DNA of 55,766 bases from Bacteroidales bacterium (GCA_024694125.1 JAILKE010000081.1:1-55766); one strand, 5' to 3'; numbered from the stretch's first letter, positions 1 to 8,616 are shown. Notes: generated by a model from the sequence alone, not told the origin. A program made the numbers and translations.

Positions 1-163
1 CGATTTGAGGTTCAATGACAAGAAAGCCAGTTGCAGTTTCATCGCACCCGAAGTCTCCGAGCCGCAGACCGTCCATATTCTATTGGAAGCATTTGACATG
101 GCCGTGCCCCGTTTGACGGCATATCAACGATTTATCGTTACCGTCGAGCCGAAAGGAAAATAA
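1..163 (+). CDS. C-terminal end of a probable Sde182-like (DUF1593) secreted protein, partial
   Basis: An open frame enters from the left edge (first full codon at position 2) and ends at TAA 161-163, giving the last 53 residues. The segment is beta-rich: FIAPEVSEPQTVHILLEAFD, followed by PRLTAYQRFIVTVEP. This resembles the immunoglobulin-like C-terminus of Sde182/DUF1593 cellulose-binding or nucleoside-hydrolase-like proteins, which close with a similar 'HLILEV.D...P.LT.Y.R.IVTV' strand pair. Family assignment rests on remembered pattern similarity of a short tail, so another beta-sandwich hydrolase remains possible. The catalytic part lies outside the window. No terminator hairpin follows directly; the next 580 bases contain repeats and the terminator of the opposite-strand FKBP gene. 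Confidence 0.6.
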   Translation, partial: DLRFNDKKASCSFIAPEVSEPQTVHILLEAFDMAVPRLTAYQRFIVTVEPKGK

Positions 164-244
164 AATAATCAACGAAAACGAAGACGAAAATAATCAACGA
201 AAACGAAAGAAACGAAATACCAGTATAAAGTAATTGAGTGAATG

Positions 245-345
245 TCAAATGGTTGGTGCTGCCCTTGCAGGGTGTACCCCCATCTATGCGCAAGTAACCC
301 AGGGCGTTGCCCTGGGCTATTAGGTGTTGCCCCTCCGGGGCGTTC
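245..345. repeat. REP-like intergenic element with two GC-rich hairpins
   Basis: Bases 298-305 and 309-316 form a perfect 8-bp hairpin (CCCAGGGC, loop GTT). Bases 329-333 and 337-341 form a second hairpin (GCCCC, loop TCC). A third partly symmetric GC block (CCCTTGCAGGG) lies at 262-272. I recognise the derived peptide motif (PGQRPG on the minus strand) as one that recurs in spurious short ORFs annotated in many Bacteroidales genomes, which suggests a dispersed repeat. REP elements mobilised by RAYT transposases have this paired-hairpin form, but no RAYT gene is present here, so mobilisation is inference. Overlapping short ORFs are not genes. Confidence 0.6.
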
Positions 346-346
346 A

Positions 347-435
347 GTATTCAATTGCATAGTGTTCCGGTATCCAATTACATGGCATTCAGTATTCAAT
401 TGCATAGCATTCAGTATCCAATTGCATGGCGTTCC
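347..435. repeat. Four tandem units of 22-23 bases
   Basis: Four copies start at 347, 370, 392 and 414, each beginning GTATYCAATTRCAT and ending RYRTTCM. Half-units (for example ATAGCATTCAG and TATTCAATTGC) suggest the 22-mer is a doubled 11-mer. The array directly follows the REP-like element. No gene is visible between 164 and 752 apart from these repeats and the FKBP terminator. Confidence 0.75.
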
Positions 436-668
436 GTCTTTTTATTCTTCTAAAATAGAGAATGAATATGGACCGGTTCAATGGATGCATTTCCGAAGGT
501 GTAGAATGTAATCAATGTTAATGTCAGTGTACCCTTGAGAAGTAAATTGATAATTGAATAATATTTCATTTTGAACAATTGGGTTTGTCTTTGAAAACAA
601 GAAAATAAACTACCCGAGTCGGTTTGTAGTAATGTCATTATCTCCTTGGGTGGAAATCGGAGAAACAT

Positions 669-730
669 AAAAAACCTTCACATGTTGCCGCGTGCTTTAG
701 AGATGGAGCGAGAGACAAGATGTGAAGGTT
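669..730 (-). terminator. Intrinsic terminator of the FKBP gene
   Basis: On the minus strand an 11-bp stem (720-730 pairs with 673-683, sequence AACCTTCACAT and its complement) is followed by a run of T (A669-A674 on the plus strand). It sits about 25 bases after the FKBP stop codon. Confidence 0.8.
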
Positions 731-752
731 AGTGATTTGCTAAAAAATAAGG

Positions 753-1505
753 TCAATTACTCTGGGCCGTGGAGACGTTGTCGCCCAGGTTGGTGATATC
801 GACCAACTGCAGGCGGAAGTAAAGGTTGGAATAGGGACCGATATTGCCCGATCCCGACTGACCGTAGGCCAGGTACCAGGGTACCATGATGAGCCAGCTG
901 TCACCGATGTGCATGCGCTGCAGACAGTCCTGCCAGCCCTTGATGACCGCGCTGCAGGTGAAGCTGTCGTAGTACTTGACCTGGTACGACTCCAGCGTGT
1001 CGGCCTTGAGCTCATAGCCCGGAGTGCCCGCCTGGTAGCCGATGCCGAAGATCTTGTTCATCAGCGTGGCGTCGTTGCGGCGGCTCTGGTCATTGAGAAT
1101 GTCGAACTGCTCGAAGCGCGCCATGACCGTGTCGCTGTTGTAGAGCGTGTAGTGCACGCGCAGCGTACTGTTGTAGTAGGGCGTGTACCACTTGCCGATG
1201 CTGCGCAGACTGTCCTCGTCGGCCTTGTTGAGCACGCGGCACATGGTGCAGATACGATATATCTGCCCATTGTCGGAGCGATAGAGGTCGTAGGGCTCGC
1301 TCAGCGATGGGATGGTGTCGGAGAAGTAAGCGGCACTGCCCAGCTCCACGACATCGTCGTGCAGGCTGTTGGACAGGTCGATGTTCTGGTCGCGCCAATC
1401 ATAGTACTGGGTGTAATCGACCGAGTCGTCATCATCCTTGCAGGCGGTGAGACCCAGTCCCATCGCCAGCACCAATGATGATATGTAGATGATTCTTTTA
1501 GTCAT
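753..1505 (-). CDS. FKBP-type peptidyl-prolyl cis-trans isomerase, lipoprotein
   Basis: A predicted 250-residue envelope lipoprotein that isomerises X-Pro bonds in exported proteins. The N-terminus carries a signal peptide ending in the lipobox LTAC followed by DDDD, an acidic +2 region often seen in Bacteroidetes lipoproteins. The C-terminal FKBP fold shows GWQDCLQRMHIGDSW, VPWYLAYGQSGSG and LYFRLQLVDI, matching the family's 'GW..aL..M..G...i..P..laYG' core. I chose the ATG at 1505 because it places the signal peptide at the start; an upstream in-frame ATG at 1541 would add 12 residues inside glyQS. The chosen start overlaps the glyQS stop by 8 bases, so translation is probably coupled to the upstream synthetase gene. 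Confidence 0.9.
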   Translation of the reverse strand: MTKRIIYISSLVLAMGLGLTACKDDDDSVDYTQYYDWRDQNIDLSNSLHDDVVELGSAAYFSDTIPSLSEPYDLYRSDNGQIYRICTMCRVLNKADEDSLRSIGKWYTPYYNSTLRVHYTLYNSDTVMARFEQFDILNDQSRRNDATLMNKIFGIGYQAGTPGYELKADTLESYQVKYYDSFTCSAVIKGWQDCLQRMHIGDSWLIMVPWYLAYGQSGSGNIGPYSNLYFRLQLVDITNLGDNVSTAQSN

Positions 1506-3060
1506 TCTCGATTTTGCGGAGTAGAGATGAGATGTTGACACTGTCGCCGATGATCTTGTGCAGGTCGGCGATGGCTACGCGCTCCTGCTCCATCGTATCG
1601 CGGTAGCGCAGTGTGACGGTGTTGTCCTCGAGTGTCTGGCCATCGACGGTGACACAGTATGGTGTACCGATGGCGTCCTGACGGCGATAGCGCTTGCCGA
1701 TAGAGTCCTTGACCTCGATCTGGCAGGTGTAGTCGTAGCGGAGCTCCTTGAGAATCTCCTCTGCCTTCTCGGGCAGACCATCCTTGTTGACCAATGGCAG
1801 GATAGCGACCTTGACAGGGGCCAATGCAGGTGGCAGGGAGAGGACGACGCGGGTCTCGCCCTTGTCATTGACCACCTCCTCCTTGAACGAAGCAGCCATG
1901 ACGCTGAGGAACATACGGTCCACGCCGATAGAGGTCTCGATGACGTATGGGGTGTAGCTCTCGTTGGTTTCTGGATCGAAGTACTCGATCTTCTTGCCCG
2001 AGAACTTGGCATGCTGGCTCAGGTCGAAGTTGGTACGAGAGTGGATACCCTCGACCTCCTTGAAACCGAATGGCATGTTGAACTCGATGTCGGTGGCAGC
2101 GTTGGCGTAGTGAGCCAGTTTGTCGTGATCGTGGTAGCGGTACATCTGGTCGCCGAAGCCGAGGGCGAGGTGCCAAGCCAGACGGGTCTTCTTCCACTTG
2201 GCGAACCAGTCGAGCTCGGTGCCAGGCTTGATGAAGAACTGCATCTCCATCTGCTCGAACTCGCGCATACGGAAGATGAACTGACGGGCTACGATCTCGT
2301 TACGGAAGGCCTTGCCGATCTGTGCGATACCGAATGGCAGCTTCATGCGGCCAGACTTCTGTACGTTCAGGTAATTGACGAAGATACCCTGTGCAGTCTC
2401 AGGACGGAGGTAGATCTTCATGTTGTTGTCGGTGGTCGAACCCATCTCGGTGCTGAACATCAGGTTGAACTGACGGACGTCGGTCCAGTTCTTGGTGCCG
2501 CTGATTGGGTCCACGATCTCCTCGTCGAGGATGATCTGCTTCATACCCTCCAGGTCGATGCCGCCAGGGGCGTTCATCACTTCCTGATAGCGCTTGTGCA
2601 GGTCGTCGAACTTCTTCTGGTTCTCGAGCACGCGTGGGTTGGTAGCGCGGAACTTCTCCTCGTCGAATGAGTCACCGAACTTCTTGGCGGCCTTCTCGAC
2701 CTCCTTCTTCATCTTGTCCTCGTACTTGGCGAGCTGTTCCTCGATGAGCACGTCGGCGCGGTAGCGCTTCTTGCTGTCGCGGTTGTCGATGAGCGGGTCA
2801 TTGAATGCATCCACGTGGCCCGAAGCTTTCCAGGTGGTAGGGTGCATAAAGATGGCGGCGTCGATGCCGACGATGTTCTCGTGCAGCTTGGTCATAGCCT
2901 CCCACCAGTAGCGCTTGATGTTGTTTTTGAGTTCTACGCCATTCTGGCCGTAGTCATAGACAGCGCCGAGGCCGTCGTAGATGTCGCTTGATGGGAAAAC
3001 AAAACCGTACTCCTTGCAGTGGGAGACGAGTCGCTTGAATACTTCTTCCTGAGTTGCCAT
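1498..3060 (-). CDS. glyQS: Glycyl-tRNA synthetase, single-chain dimeric type
   Basis: 520 residues. A class II synthetase that charges tRNA-Gly, of the alpha2 type shared with archaea and eukaryotes rather than the alpha2beta2 type of E. coli. The class II motif 2 region is visible as FRNEIVARQFIFRMREFEQM (about residues 250-270). The N-terminal catalytic start YGFVFPSSDIYDGL and the C-terminal anticodon-binding domain (ALAPVKVAILPL, then GKRYRRQDAIGTPYCVTVD) are typical. Length fits the family. It is the first gene of a minus-strand pair with the FKBP lipoprotein. A -7 element (TAACTTTG) lies about 60 bases upstream of the ATG. Confidence 0.97.
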   Translation of the reverse strand: MATQEEVFKRLVSHCKEYGFVFPSSDIYDGLGAVYDYGQNGVELKNNIKRYWWEAMTKLHENIVGIDAAIFMHPTTWKASGHVDAFNDPLIDNRDSKKRYRADVLIEEQLAKYEDKMKKEVEKAAKKFGDSFDEEKFRATNPRVLENQKKFDDLHKRYQEVMNAPGGIDLEGMKQIILDEEIVDPISGTKNWTDVRQFNLMFSTEMGSTTDNNMKIYLRPETAQGIFVNYLNVQKSGRMKLPFGIAQIGKAFRNEIVARQFIFRMREFEQMEMQFFIKPGTELDWFAKWKKTRLAWHLALGFGDQMYRYHDHDKLAHYANAATDIEFNMPFGFKEVEGIHSRTNFDLSQHAKFSGKKIEYFDPETNESYTPYVIETSIGVDRMFLSVMAASFKEEVVNDKGETRVVLSLPPALAPVKVAILPLVNKDGLPEKAEEILKELRYDYTCQIEVKDSIGKRYRRQDAIGTPYCVTVDGQTLEDNTVTLRYRDTMEQERVAIADLHKIIGDSVNISSLLRKIEND

Positions 3061-3119
3061 AATTTATTTTTTTATTACGAATTTTCTTGTTCGATGTGCC
3101 GTCTCTAATTGCGGCCGCG

Positions 3120-3127
3120 CAAAGTTA
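3120..3127 (-). promoter_or_regulatory. Promoter -7 element for glyQS
   Basis: On the minus strand the octamer TAACTTTG matches the Bacteroidetes -7 consensus TAnnTTTG. No clear TTG is present at the usual 19-21 base spacing, so only the -7 box is called. Confidence 0.55.
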
Positions 3128-3269
3128 CATTAAAAAAAGCAAATTCGGAAATTTTCGGCCGATTATTTGCTTTTTTTATAGATATTTAGCATATCGACGT
3201 GCTATTTTCGCGTGTCCGTTTTCCATAATGAGCAGAGCGAGCCTATGGCAAAGGCGGGCGTATGGCGAA

Positions 3270-3319
3270 GGCAGAGCCTCCGCTTACGGAGAAAGGCTGA
3301 GCCTTCGCTTACGGAAAAG
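3270..3319. repeat. Two imperfect 24-25 base direct repeats
   Basis: Copies begin at about 3270 and 3295 and share GCNGAGCCTYCGCTTACGGA. They lie in the 633-base gap (3061-3693) between glyQS and a rhomboid gene, which holds only repeats and no credible gene. Confidence 0.6.
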
Positions 3320-3366
3320 GGACCAGTTTCTGTACAATAACACTGCTCGGTGTCCCTACGGAGAAA

Positions 3367-3410
3367 GTGTGATTGGTGTGCGATTGGAATGCGATTGGAG
3401 TGCGATCGGT
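3367..3410. repeat. Four 11-base tandem units
   Basis: Four consecutive 11-mers start at 3367, 3378, 3389 and 3400 with consensus RTGCGATTGGW. One of several arrays in this window whose period is 11 although the sequences differ. Confidence 0.8.
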
Positions 3411-3518
3411 CATCCCAAGGGTATCGGACAATAACCGCAGTGCGATCGCGTTCCGATGCGCGTCCATACCATAGGTGATTGATACAAAAGAAATCCCTGC
3501 TCCATGCGGGACTTCCAT

Positions 3519-3595
3519 AATTGAAAATTGAAAATTGAAAGTTGAAAATTGAAAATTGAAAGTTGAAAATTGAAAATTGAAAGTTGAAAGTTGAA
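3519..3595. repeat. Eleven heptamer repeats (AATTGAA/AGTTGAA)
   Basis: Eleven consecutive 7-mers run from 3519 to 3595, alternating AATTGAA with AGTTGAA. The array lies downstream of the rhomboid gene that ends at 3694. A period of seven keeps no reading frame, in line with a non-coding role. Confidence 0.9.
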
Positions 3596-3627
3596 AATGT
3601 ACTGGCGGGAGCTCTCAGAGAGCGTTT

Positions 3628-3692
3628 GTATCGTCCCTTTTACTCCCTTTTCATTCCCTTTTACTCCCCTTCCATTCCCTTTCACTTCCTTT
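3628..3692 (-). repeat. 11-mer purine array ending in GGACGATAC
   Basis: Read on the minus strand, 10-11 base units of the form AGGGARTRAAA run toward GGACGATAC (complement at 3628-3636). A small palindrome GCTCTCAGAGAGC (3611-3623) follows, then the heptamer array. The same order of parts recurs at 12244-12444. Confidence 0.7.
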
Positions 3693-3693
3693 C

Positions 3694-4593
3694 TTATTTC
3701 CTTCTCTTTTCGAACAGCTCGGCTTTCTCCTCGGCAGTGAGGCCGTCGTAGCCGCTCTTGCTGATCTTGTCCAGGATGGCGTCGATGCGCTGCTGTTCCT
3801 CGCGGCGGCGTTGGTTGTAGTCACGGTCAGAGCGGCGGTCATTGGGCACGTGACGGGCACCGCCCTCCGAGGCGTGCATGCGGGGACGGGGCTTGAAGGT
3901 AGTGACCAGCCAGTCGCACAGCGAGTTGAAGTGGCGGGTCAGGTCGATGCCACGGCGTTCAGCCAGGCCGAAAGCCACACCGAAAGCCATGCCACCCAGG
4001 TGACACACGATGCCGCCCACGTTGGCGCCGCTCTGCAGTTCCAACAGGTTGATGGCCAGGGCGATGAGCGCGAACCACTTCATGCGGATGGTGACGATGC
4101 GGACCCAGAAGTTGAGGTGGATCACATCATCCGGTTGGCGCACAGCCACGGCGGCGACCAGGGCGAAGATGGCGCCCGATGCACCCACCACGCTGGCATA
4201 CTGCATGCCGGTCATCGTGTTGCAAGCCAGCAGGAAGACGATGCCTGCAGCCAGTCCGCCTTCGATGTAGGCGCCCAGCAGTTGACGTCCCGTGTGGTAG
4301 CGCAGGAAGTACTGGCCGAACCACCACAGCCACAGCATATTGAACAACAGGTGGAACATATTGTCGCCGAAGTCGGCATGGACGAACATATAGGTGAACA
4401 AGGTCCAAGGTGTGCGCACCAGGATCTCTGGGTCAGCATGCAGCGCCAGCAGCGCCTGCCAGGGCAGGTCGTCGCCCGTCAGTATCCACGAGAAGAGCCG
4501 CAGCACCTGGGTGACGATCCAGATACCGACATTGATGGCAATGAGTTGTCCAGGCAGCGAGAGTGCCTTGTATCGAGCAATGTAGTCTTTCAT
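3694..4593 (-). CDS. Rhomboid family intramembrane serine protease
   Basis: 299 residues. Rhomboids cleave membrane proteins within the bilayer with a Ser-His dyad. Visible are FHLLFNMLWLWWFG (conserved His and Asn helix), VGASGAIFALV (nucleophile GxSG motif) and HLGGMAFGVAFG (catalytic His helix). After the six-helix core comes a charged cytoplasmic tail with an Arg/Glu-rich stretch, ending in SGYDGLTAEEKAELF. Bacteroidetes rhomboids often carry such a short C-terminal domain. The start codon overlaps the stop of the preceding rhomboid gene by one base (TGATG), so the two are translationally coupled. The substrate is not evident. Confidence 0.93.
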   Translation of the reverse strand: MKDYIARYKALSLPGQLIAINVGIWIVTQVLRLFSWILTGDDLPWQALLALHADPEILVRTPWTLFTYMFVHADFGDNMFHLLFNMLWLWWFGQYFLRYHTGRQLLGAYIEGGLAAGIVFLLACNTMTGMQYASVVGASGAIFALVAAVAVRQPDDVIHLNFWVRIVTIRMKWFALIALAINLLELQSGANVGGIVCHLGGMAFGVAFGLAERRGIDLTRHFNSLCDWLVTTFKPRPRMHASEGGARHVPNDRRSDRDYNQRRREEQQRIDAILDKISKSGYDGLTAEEKAELFEKRRK

Positions 4594-5312
4594 CAGAATT
4601 CGTAGTTACGATGTTTGCGCCATAACATGATCAGGATGAAGCCGAACAACATGCCGCCCAGGTGAGCGAAGTGCGCCACGCCCGTCTGCACGCCGTAGAT
4701 GCCGGCAAAGAGTTCGAAGGCGCCATAGCCGATCACCAGCCACTTGGCCTTGAGCGGGATGGGAGGGAAGAGCAGGAACAACTCGGCATCGGGGAACATC
4801 ATGCCGAAAGCCAGCAGGATGCCGAGGACCGAGCCCGATGCGCCGACGGTGACCAGGTGATCGAGCAGGTCGCTGCAACCCTCTATCTGGAGCACCTGGG
4901 AGTAGGCCATGGCGCGAATCTGTTCGGCACCGTCGTAGGTGGTAGCGAACTGTGCCACGAAGTCGTTGATCTCGTAGCGCCAAGCCAGTTGCTGTATCAG
5001 TCCGGCGCCGATGCCGCACACCATGTAGTAGAGCAGGAAACGGCCCTCGCCCCACACCATCTCGAGCAGTCGGCCGAACATATAGAGCGAGAACATATTG
5101 TTGAACAGATGCACGAAGCCGCCGTGCATGAACATGTAGGTGATCAACTGCCACCAGCGGAACTGCTCCGAGTCGTAGTAATGCAGCCCGAGCGTCTGGC
5201 CCAGGTCGATGCCTCGGCTTTGGAACATATTGTCGGCAACGAGCAGCAGCACGTTGATGACGAGCAGATGGGTGGTGATGGTGGTCGATGATTGGCCGGA
5301 GAAGTTGGACAT
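4593..5312 (-). CDS. Rhomboid family intramembrane serine protease, first of the pair
   Basis: 239 residues from the ATG at 5312. This start places the first helix near the N-terminus; the longer open frame upstream (to 5588) runs through promoter sequence of the divergent ftsX gene and looks non-coding. Conserved features are MHGGFVHLFNNMFSLYMFG, VTVGASGSVLGILLAFG (GxSG serine) and VAHFAHLGGMLFGF (His helix). A loop of about 30 residues with QFATTYDGAEQ between helices is longer than in minimal rhomboids. The gene is followed immediately by a second rhomboid with a TGATG overlap. Two adjacent rhomboid genes are common in Bacteroidetes. Confidence 0.93.
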   Translation of the reverse strand: MSNFSGQSSTTITTHLLVINVLLLVADNMFQSRGIDLGQTLGLHYYDSEQFRWWQLITYMFMHGGFVHLFNNMFSLYMFGRLLEMVWGEGRFLLYYMVCGIGAGLIQQLAWRYEINDFVAQFATTYDGAEQIRAMAYSQVLQIEGCSDLLDHLVTVGASGSVLGILLAFGMMFPDAELFLLFPPIPLKAKWLVIGYGAFELFAGIYGVQTGVAHFAHLGGMLFGFILIMLWRKHRNYEF

Positions 5313-5519
5313 AGCTGTGGTGATGGGAATTAAAGGGGAGTTGCCGCTTCGTTCGGGGTTCAATGGATGGTGACGGACGATGGTTGAGCCTGATAGTAAC
5401 TCCCTGCTTGCGTGGTGGATGATGGCTGTCCGTTGAGCCAAAAAACGATGCAAAATTACTATAATTTTCTGAAAAAATCGCGCTAACCTCATATTTTTAT
5501 GATTTTTATGTAAAAAAAG

Positions 5520-5550
5520 TTGCATTTCGCTTAATTTATTACTAAATTTG
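5520..5550 (+). promoter_or_regulatory. Promoter of the ftsX cluster
   Basis: TTG at 5520-5522, 20 bases, then TAAATTTG at 5543-5550. Both boxes match the Bacteroidetes consensus. It leaves an untranslated leader of about 120 bases with several GC-rich self-complementary stretches before the ftsX ATG. Confidence 0.75.
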
Positions 5551-5677
5551 CACCGTTTTTGGGTAATTCCGCCCTGTTGCAACCGCATTGCGGACGGGAT
5601 AGGAGAGACCCGGAACGACCCCGCTCAGTCCACGTCGGACGGCGGTTCAAACCACGTTAACCCATTCGTCTGGAAGT

Positions 5678-6580
5678 ATGCCAACTCAGTTGCCGAAACC
5701 CAAGAAAAAGAAACTCTTCGGAGCGCGATTCACATCGACGCTCTCCGTGGCGTTGGTCCTGTTCGTGCTCGGACTGGGCGCACTGGGCGGACTGGCAGCA
5801 GCCGGCGTGGCAGCCATGATGCGTGAGCAGTTCACCATCACGGTGATGCTCGATGAGTCGGCCGACGACAAGTACGCCGCCGACCTGGTCAAGCAACTCA
5901 ACGCCGCACCGTACGTGGCACGCACCGTCTATATCAGCCCCGACAGTGCCTCGCAGATCGTGGCACGCGACCTGGGCGAGAGGCCCGAGGAGTTCCTGGG
6001 CTACAACCCGATGCAGGCCAGCGTGGAGTTCAGCCTCAAGGCTCAGTACGCCGTGCGTGACAGCATCGCACCCATCGTGCAGGCTCTGCAGAAGCAGGGC
6101 GGCAAGCGCATATCGAGCGTCGAGTACAAGGCCGACCTGCTCGATGCCGTCAATGTCGGCATCCATCATTCCGCCATCTTCCTCGCCATCATAGCCGGAG
6201 TATTGTTGCTGATCAGCATGAGTCTGGTGGCCAATACGGTCCGGCTGGCATTGCACGGAGATAGGTTCCTGATCGGTACGATGCGACTGGTGGGCGCCAC
6301 GTCGTGGTTCATCCGTCGGCCGTTTGTCGTCAGCCAGGCATTGCATGGACTGGTGGCTGCGGTGCTGGCCATGTCGGCCATCGCCGTGCTGCTCTACATC
6401 GGACTGGACAGTACAGGCAGTGCCGTGACCGCCCTGCGCCAGCTGTTGCTCAATCCGATTCATGTGGGTTGCGTAGCCCTGGGTCTGGTGGTGTTGGGCA
6501 TGACCATACCCGCCCTGGCAGCCTGGCAGGCTTGCAGCAAGTACCTGCATTGCACCACGGACGAGTTGTACCTGATGTAG
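5678..6580 (+). CDS. ftsX: Cell division permease-like protein FtsX
   Basis: 300 residues. FtsX partners the ATPase FtsE at the division site and in many bacteria activates peptidoglycan hydrolases. The predicted topology is a basic cytoplasmic N-terminus (KPKKKKLFG), one helix (about 20-45), a periplasmic domain (about 48-160, with ISPDSASQIVARDLGE), and three C-terminal helices (about 165-187, 211-235, 255-277). The conserved cytoplasmic loop MRLVGATSWFIRRPF precedes helix three. Length fits the family. ftsE is not next to it. It heads the ftsX-DUF3098-uppP-truB-queA order that I recognise as common in Bacteroidetes. Confidence 0.93.
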   Translation: MPTQLPKPKKKKLFGARFTSTLSVALVLFVLGLGALGGLAAAGVAAMMREQFTITVMLDESADDKYAADLVKQLNAAPYVARTVYISPDSASQIVARDLGERPEEFLGYNPMQASVEFSLKAQYAVRDSIAPIVQALQKQGGKRISSVEYKADLLDAVNVGIHHSAIFLAIIAGVLLLISMSLVANTVRLALHGDRFLIGTMRLVGATSWFIRRPFVVSQALHGLVAAVLAMSAIAVLLYIGLDSTGSAVTALRQLLLNPIHVGCVALGLVVLGMTIPALAAWQACSKYLHCTTDELYLM

Positions 6581-6691
6581 TTCACTCTCCAACGCTCCCG
6601 AGGTGGGGAGGAAAATTCCAGTGGCTCTATATTCCTCTGGGGGGCTGGGTTTTCCAATATTTTTACAGTCATTTCTTTCAAAACAATATTT

Positions 6692-6985
6692 ATGCGTCTC
6701 TGTTTAGGCAAAATCAATTTCATCATCATGGGCGTGGCTGCCCTGATGATCATCGTAGGCTTCATCATGACCGGTGGTGCAGCGAGCACACCCGATCATT
6801 TCAATCCGGACGTATTCAGCGACACGCGTGTCGTCTATGGCCCCAATATCTGTTTCCTGGGTTACATCCTGATGATAGTGGGCATCTGTGTGAAGGGTCC
6901 ACGCCGTCAGGTCGAGGTGACCGAGAGCGCCGAGGAGAACGAGGCAGCCGAGCAGCCAGCCGAGGCAGAGGGTGCGCAGAACTAA
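6692..6985 (+). CDS. DUF3098 small membrane protein
   Basis: 97 residues with two predicted transmembrane helices (about 9-28 and 53-68) joined by a loop that contains FNPDVFSDTRVVYGPNICF, the signature of DUF3098. The C-terminal 28 residues are charged and low in complexity (Glu/Ala-rich) and probably cytoplasmic. DUF3098 genes in Bacteroidetes lie between ftsX and uppP, as here, which hints at a role linked to division or to undecaprenyl-phosphate recycling. The function is unknown. The gene follows ftsX by 111 bases and precedes uppP by 26. Confidence 0.85.
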   Translation: MRLCLGKINFIIMGVAALMIIVGFIMTGGAASTPDHFNPDVFSDTRVVYGPNICFLGYILMIVGICVKGPRRQVEVTESAEENEAAEQPAEAEGAQN

Positions 6986-7011
6986 CATTGAGCTAAATAC
7001 GTAGTAAACGA

Positions 7012-7833
7012 ATGGACTATATTGACGCTTTGATACTGGGCCTGGTACAAGGGCTCACCGAATATCTTCCCGTCAGCAGCAGCGGCCATCTCGAGTTGGG
7101 CCAGCGGCTGCTTGGTGTGCATGGCGATGACAGCCTCACCTTCGACATCGTGGTACACGTCGCCACCGTGCTCTCTACCCTGGTAGTGCTGCGCAAGGAG
7201 GTGATATGGATCTTCGAGGGCCTGTTTACCAAACTCAAGCCTGCCGGCACCCCACCTGTGGATGATCCATTGAGCCGCTTCTCCGACTCGCAGAAATATG
7301 CCCTCAAGATCATCGTCTCGATGATACCTATCGGCTTCGTCGGCCTGCTGATGAAGGATTGGGTCGAGGCTGCCTTCAACGGCGTGCACGTCGTTCCCGT
7401 GTGCCTCATGGTGACCGCCATACTGTTGACCCTCTCATTCTATATCCGTCCCCGCGAGAAGAAGGACATCACCCTGCGTGACGCCTTCATCATCGGTTGT
7501 GCACAGGCTCTGGCCGTGCTGCCCGGTCTGTCGCGTTCGGGTTCGACCATCGCCACAGGATTGCTGCTGGGCGTCAAGAAGGCCGACCTGGCACAGTTCT
7601 CGTTCCTGATGGTCATACCGCCCATCCTGGGCGAGGCGTTGCTGGAGGGAATCAAGTTGATGGGTTCGCCCGAGGTGGTTGACTGGGGCGTGCTGGGCGT
7701 AGGATTCCTGGCTGCCTTCGTGAGTGGCTGCCTGGCGTGCAAGGTGATGATAGCTCTGGTCAAGAAGTGCCAGCTCATCTGGTTCGCCATCTATTGCGCC
7801 ATCGTGTCGATCATCGCTTTCAGCCTGCTCTGA
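7012..7833 (+). CDS. uppP: Undecaprenyl-diphosphatase
   Basis: 273 residues, a polytopic BacA/UppP enzyme that dephosphorylates undecaprenyl diphosphate so that the lipid carrier can be reused for peptidoglycan and surface glycan synthesis; it gives bacitracin tolerance. Both signature motifs are present: [17 protein letters not shown] near the N-terminus and [18 protein letters not shown] at about 170-187, which together build the active site. About eight hydrophobic segments are visible. Length is standard. It sits 6 bases ahead of truB in the same operon. Confidence 0.97.
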   Translation: MDYIDALILGLVQGLTEYLPVSSSGHLELGQRLLGVHGDDSLTFDIVVHVATVLSTLVVLRKEVIWIFEGLFTKLKPAGTPPVDDPLSRFSDSQKYALKIIVSMIPIGFVGLLMKDWVEAAFNGVHVVPVCLMVTAILLTLSFYIRPREKKDITLRDAFIIGCAQALAVLPGLSRSGSTIATGLLLGVKKADLAQFSFLMVIPPILGEALLEGIKLMGSPEVVDWGVLGVGFLAAFVSGCLACKVMIALVKKCQLIWFAIYCAIVSIIAFSLL

Positions 7834-7839
7834 TCGGTT

Positions 7840-8616
7840 ATGGACAAGAGCTATAAGTTCGTACAGGGCGAGGTCCTGGCGTTCGACAAACCCCTGCATT
7901 GGACATCGTTCAATCTGGTCAAGATAGTGCGCAACAACCTGTCGCGCCGCATGGGCATCAAACGCCTGCGCGTGGGTCATGCCGGAACGCTCGACCCCTT
8001 GGCATCGGGCGTGATGATCATCTGCACCGGCCGTGCGACCAAGTCGATAGACCAGTTGCAGGCAGGCACCAAGGAGTACATCGCCACCATGCGCCTGGGT
8101 TGCACCACACCGTCGTTCGACGCCGAGCACTCGGTCGATCATACCTACCCCACAGCGCACCTGACCCGTGCACTGGTCGATGAGACGTTGCCCCGTTTCG
8201 TGGGTTCGATATGGCAGGTGCCGCCCGTTTACAGTGCCTGCAAGGTGGAGGGCCGCCGCGCCTTCGACTACGCCCGCAGCGGCGAGGAGGTCGAACTGCG
8301 GGCCAAGGAATTGGTCATAGACAGCATCGAGGTGCTGGAGTTCGTCGGTCCTGCCGAGGCTGCTGCACAGGGCACACGACCATCGCTCACCGTACGCGTG
8401 GTCTGTTCCAAGGGTACGTACATACGTGCCCTGGCGCGCGACATAGGCGAGGCGCTCGGTACCGGAGCCTACCTGACGGCATTGCGCCGCACCCGTGTGG
8501 GTGACTATTCGCTGGCGGATTGCCACGTGCCGGTCGAGACTGTCGAGCAGTGGGCGCTCACTGTGCCGCTCGATCCCGATGATGTGGCTCTGGCCGAGCC
8601 ATCGACCAAGAAATGA
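7840..8616 (+). CDS. truB: tRNA pseudouridine-55 synthase
   Basis: 258 residues. TruB makes pseudouridine 55 in the T-loop of tRNAs. The catalytic motif HAGTLDPLASG contains the nucleophilic Asp at residue 52. Other family features are FDKPLHWTSF near the N-terminus, VPPVYSACKVEGRRAFDYAR, and VRVVCSKGTYIRALARDIG. The C-terminal PUA-like extension of some TruBs is reduced to a short tail. It follows uppP by 6 bases in what looks like one transcription unit. Confidence 0.97.
   Translation: MDKSYKFVQGEVLAFDKPLHWTSFNLVKIVRNNLSRRMGIKRLRVGHAGTLDPLASGVMIICTGRATKSIDQLQAGTKEYIATMRLGCTTPSFDAEHSVDHTYPTAHLTRALVDETLPRFVGSIWQVPPVYSACKVEGRRAFDYARSGEEVELRAKELVIDSIEVLEFVGPAEAAAQGTRPSLTVRVVCSKGTYIRALARDIGEALGTGAYLTALRRTRVGDYSLADCHVPVETVEQWALTVPLDPDDVALAEPSTKK

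Noticed and set aside
242..511. 89-residue frame and its minus-strand counterpart in the left intergenic region
   Set aside because: Both lie on the REP-like hairpins and the 22-base tandem repeats, so the peptide is a by-product of repeat DNA.
1558..2670. 370-residue open frame on the plus strand
   Set aside because: It is antisense to the glycyl-tRNA synthetase gene; composition is typical of a shadow frame.
5313..5588. 92-residue N-terminal extension of the rhomboid at 4593-5312
   Set aside because: The stretch overlaps the divergent ftsX promoter and lacks protein-like features; ATG 5312 places the first membrane helix correctly.
5630..5670. Possible tRNA T-arm (GGTTCAAACC)
   Set aside because: No acceptor, D or anticodon arms can be formed around it; it belongs to the ftsX leader.
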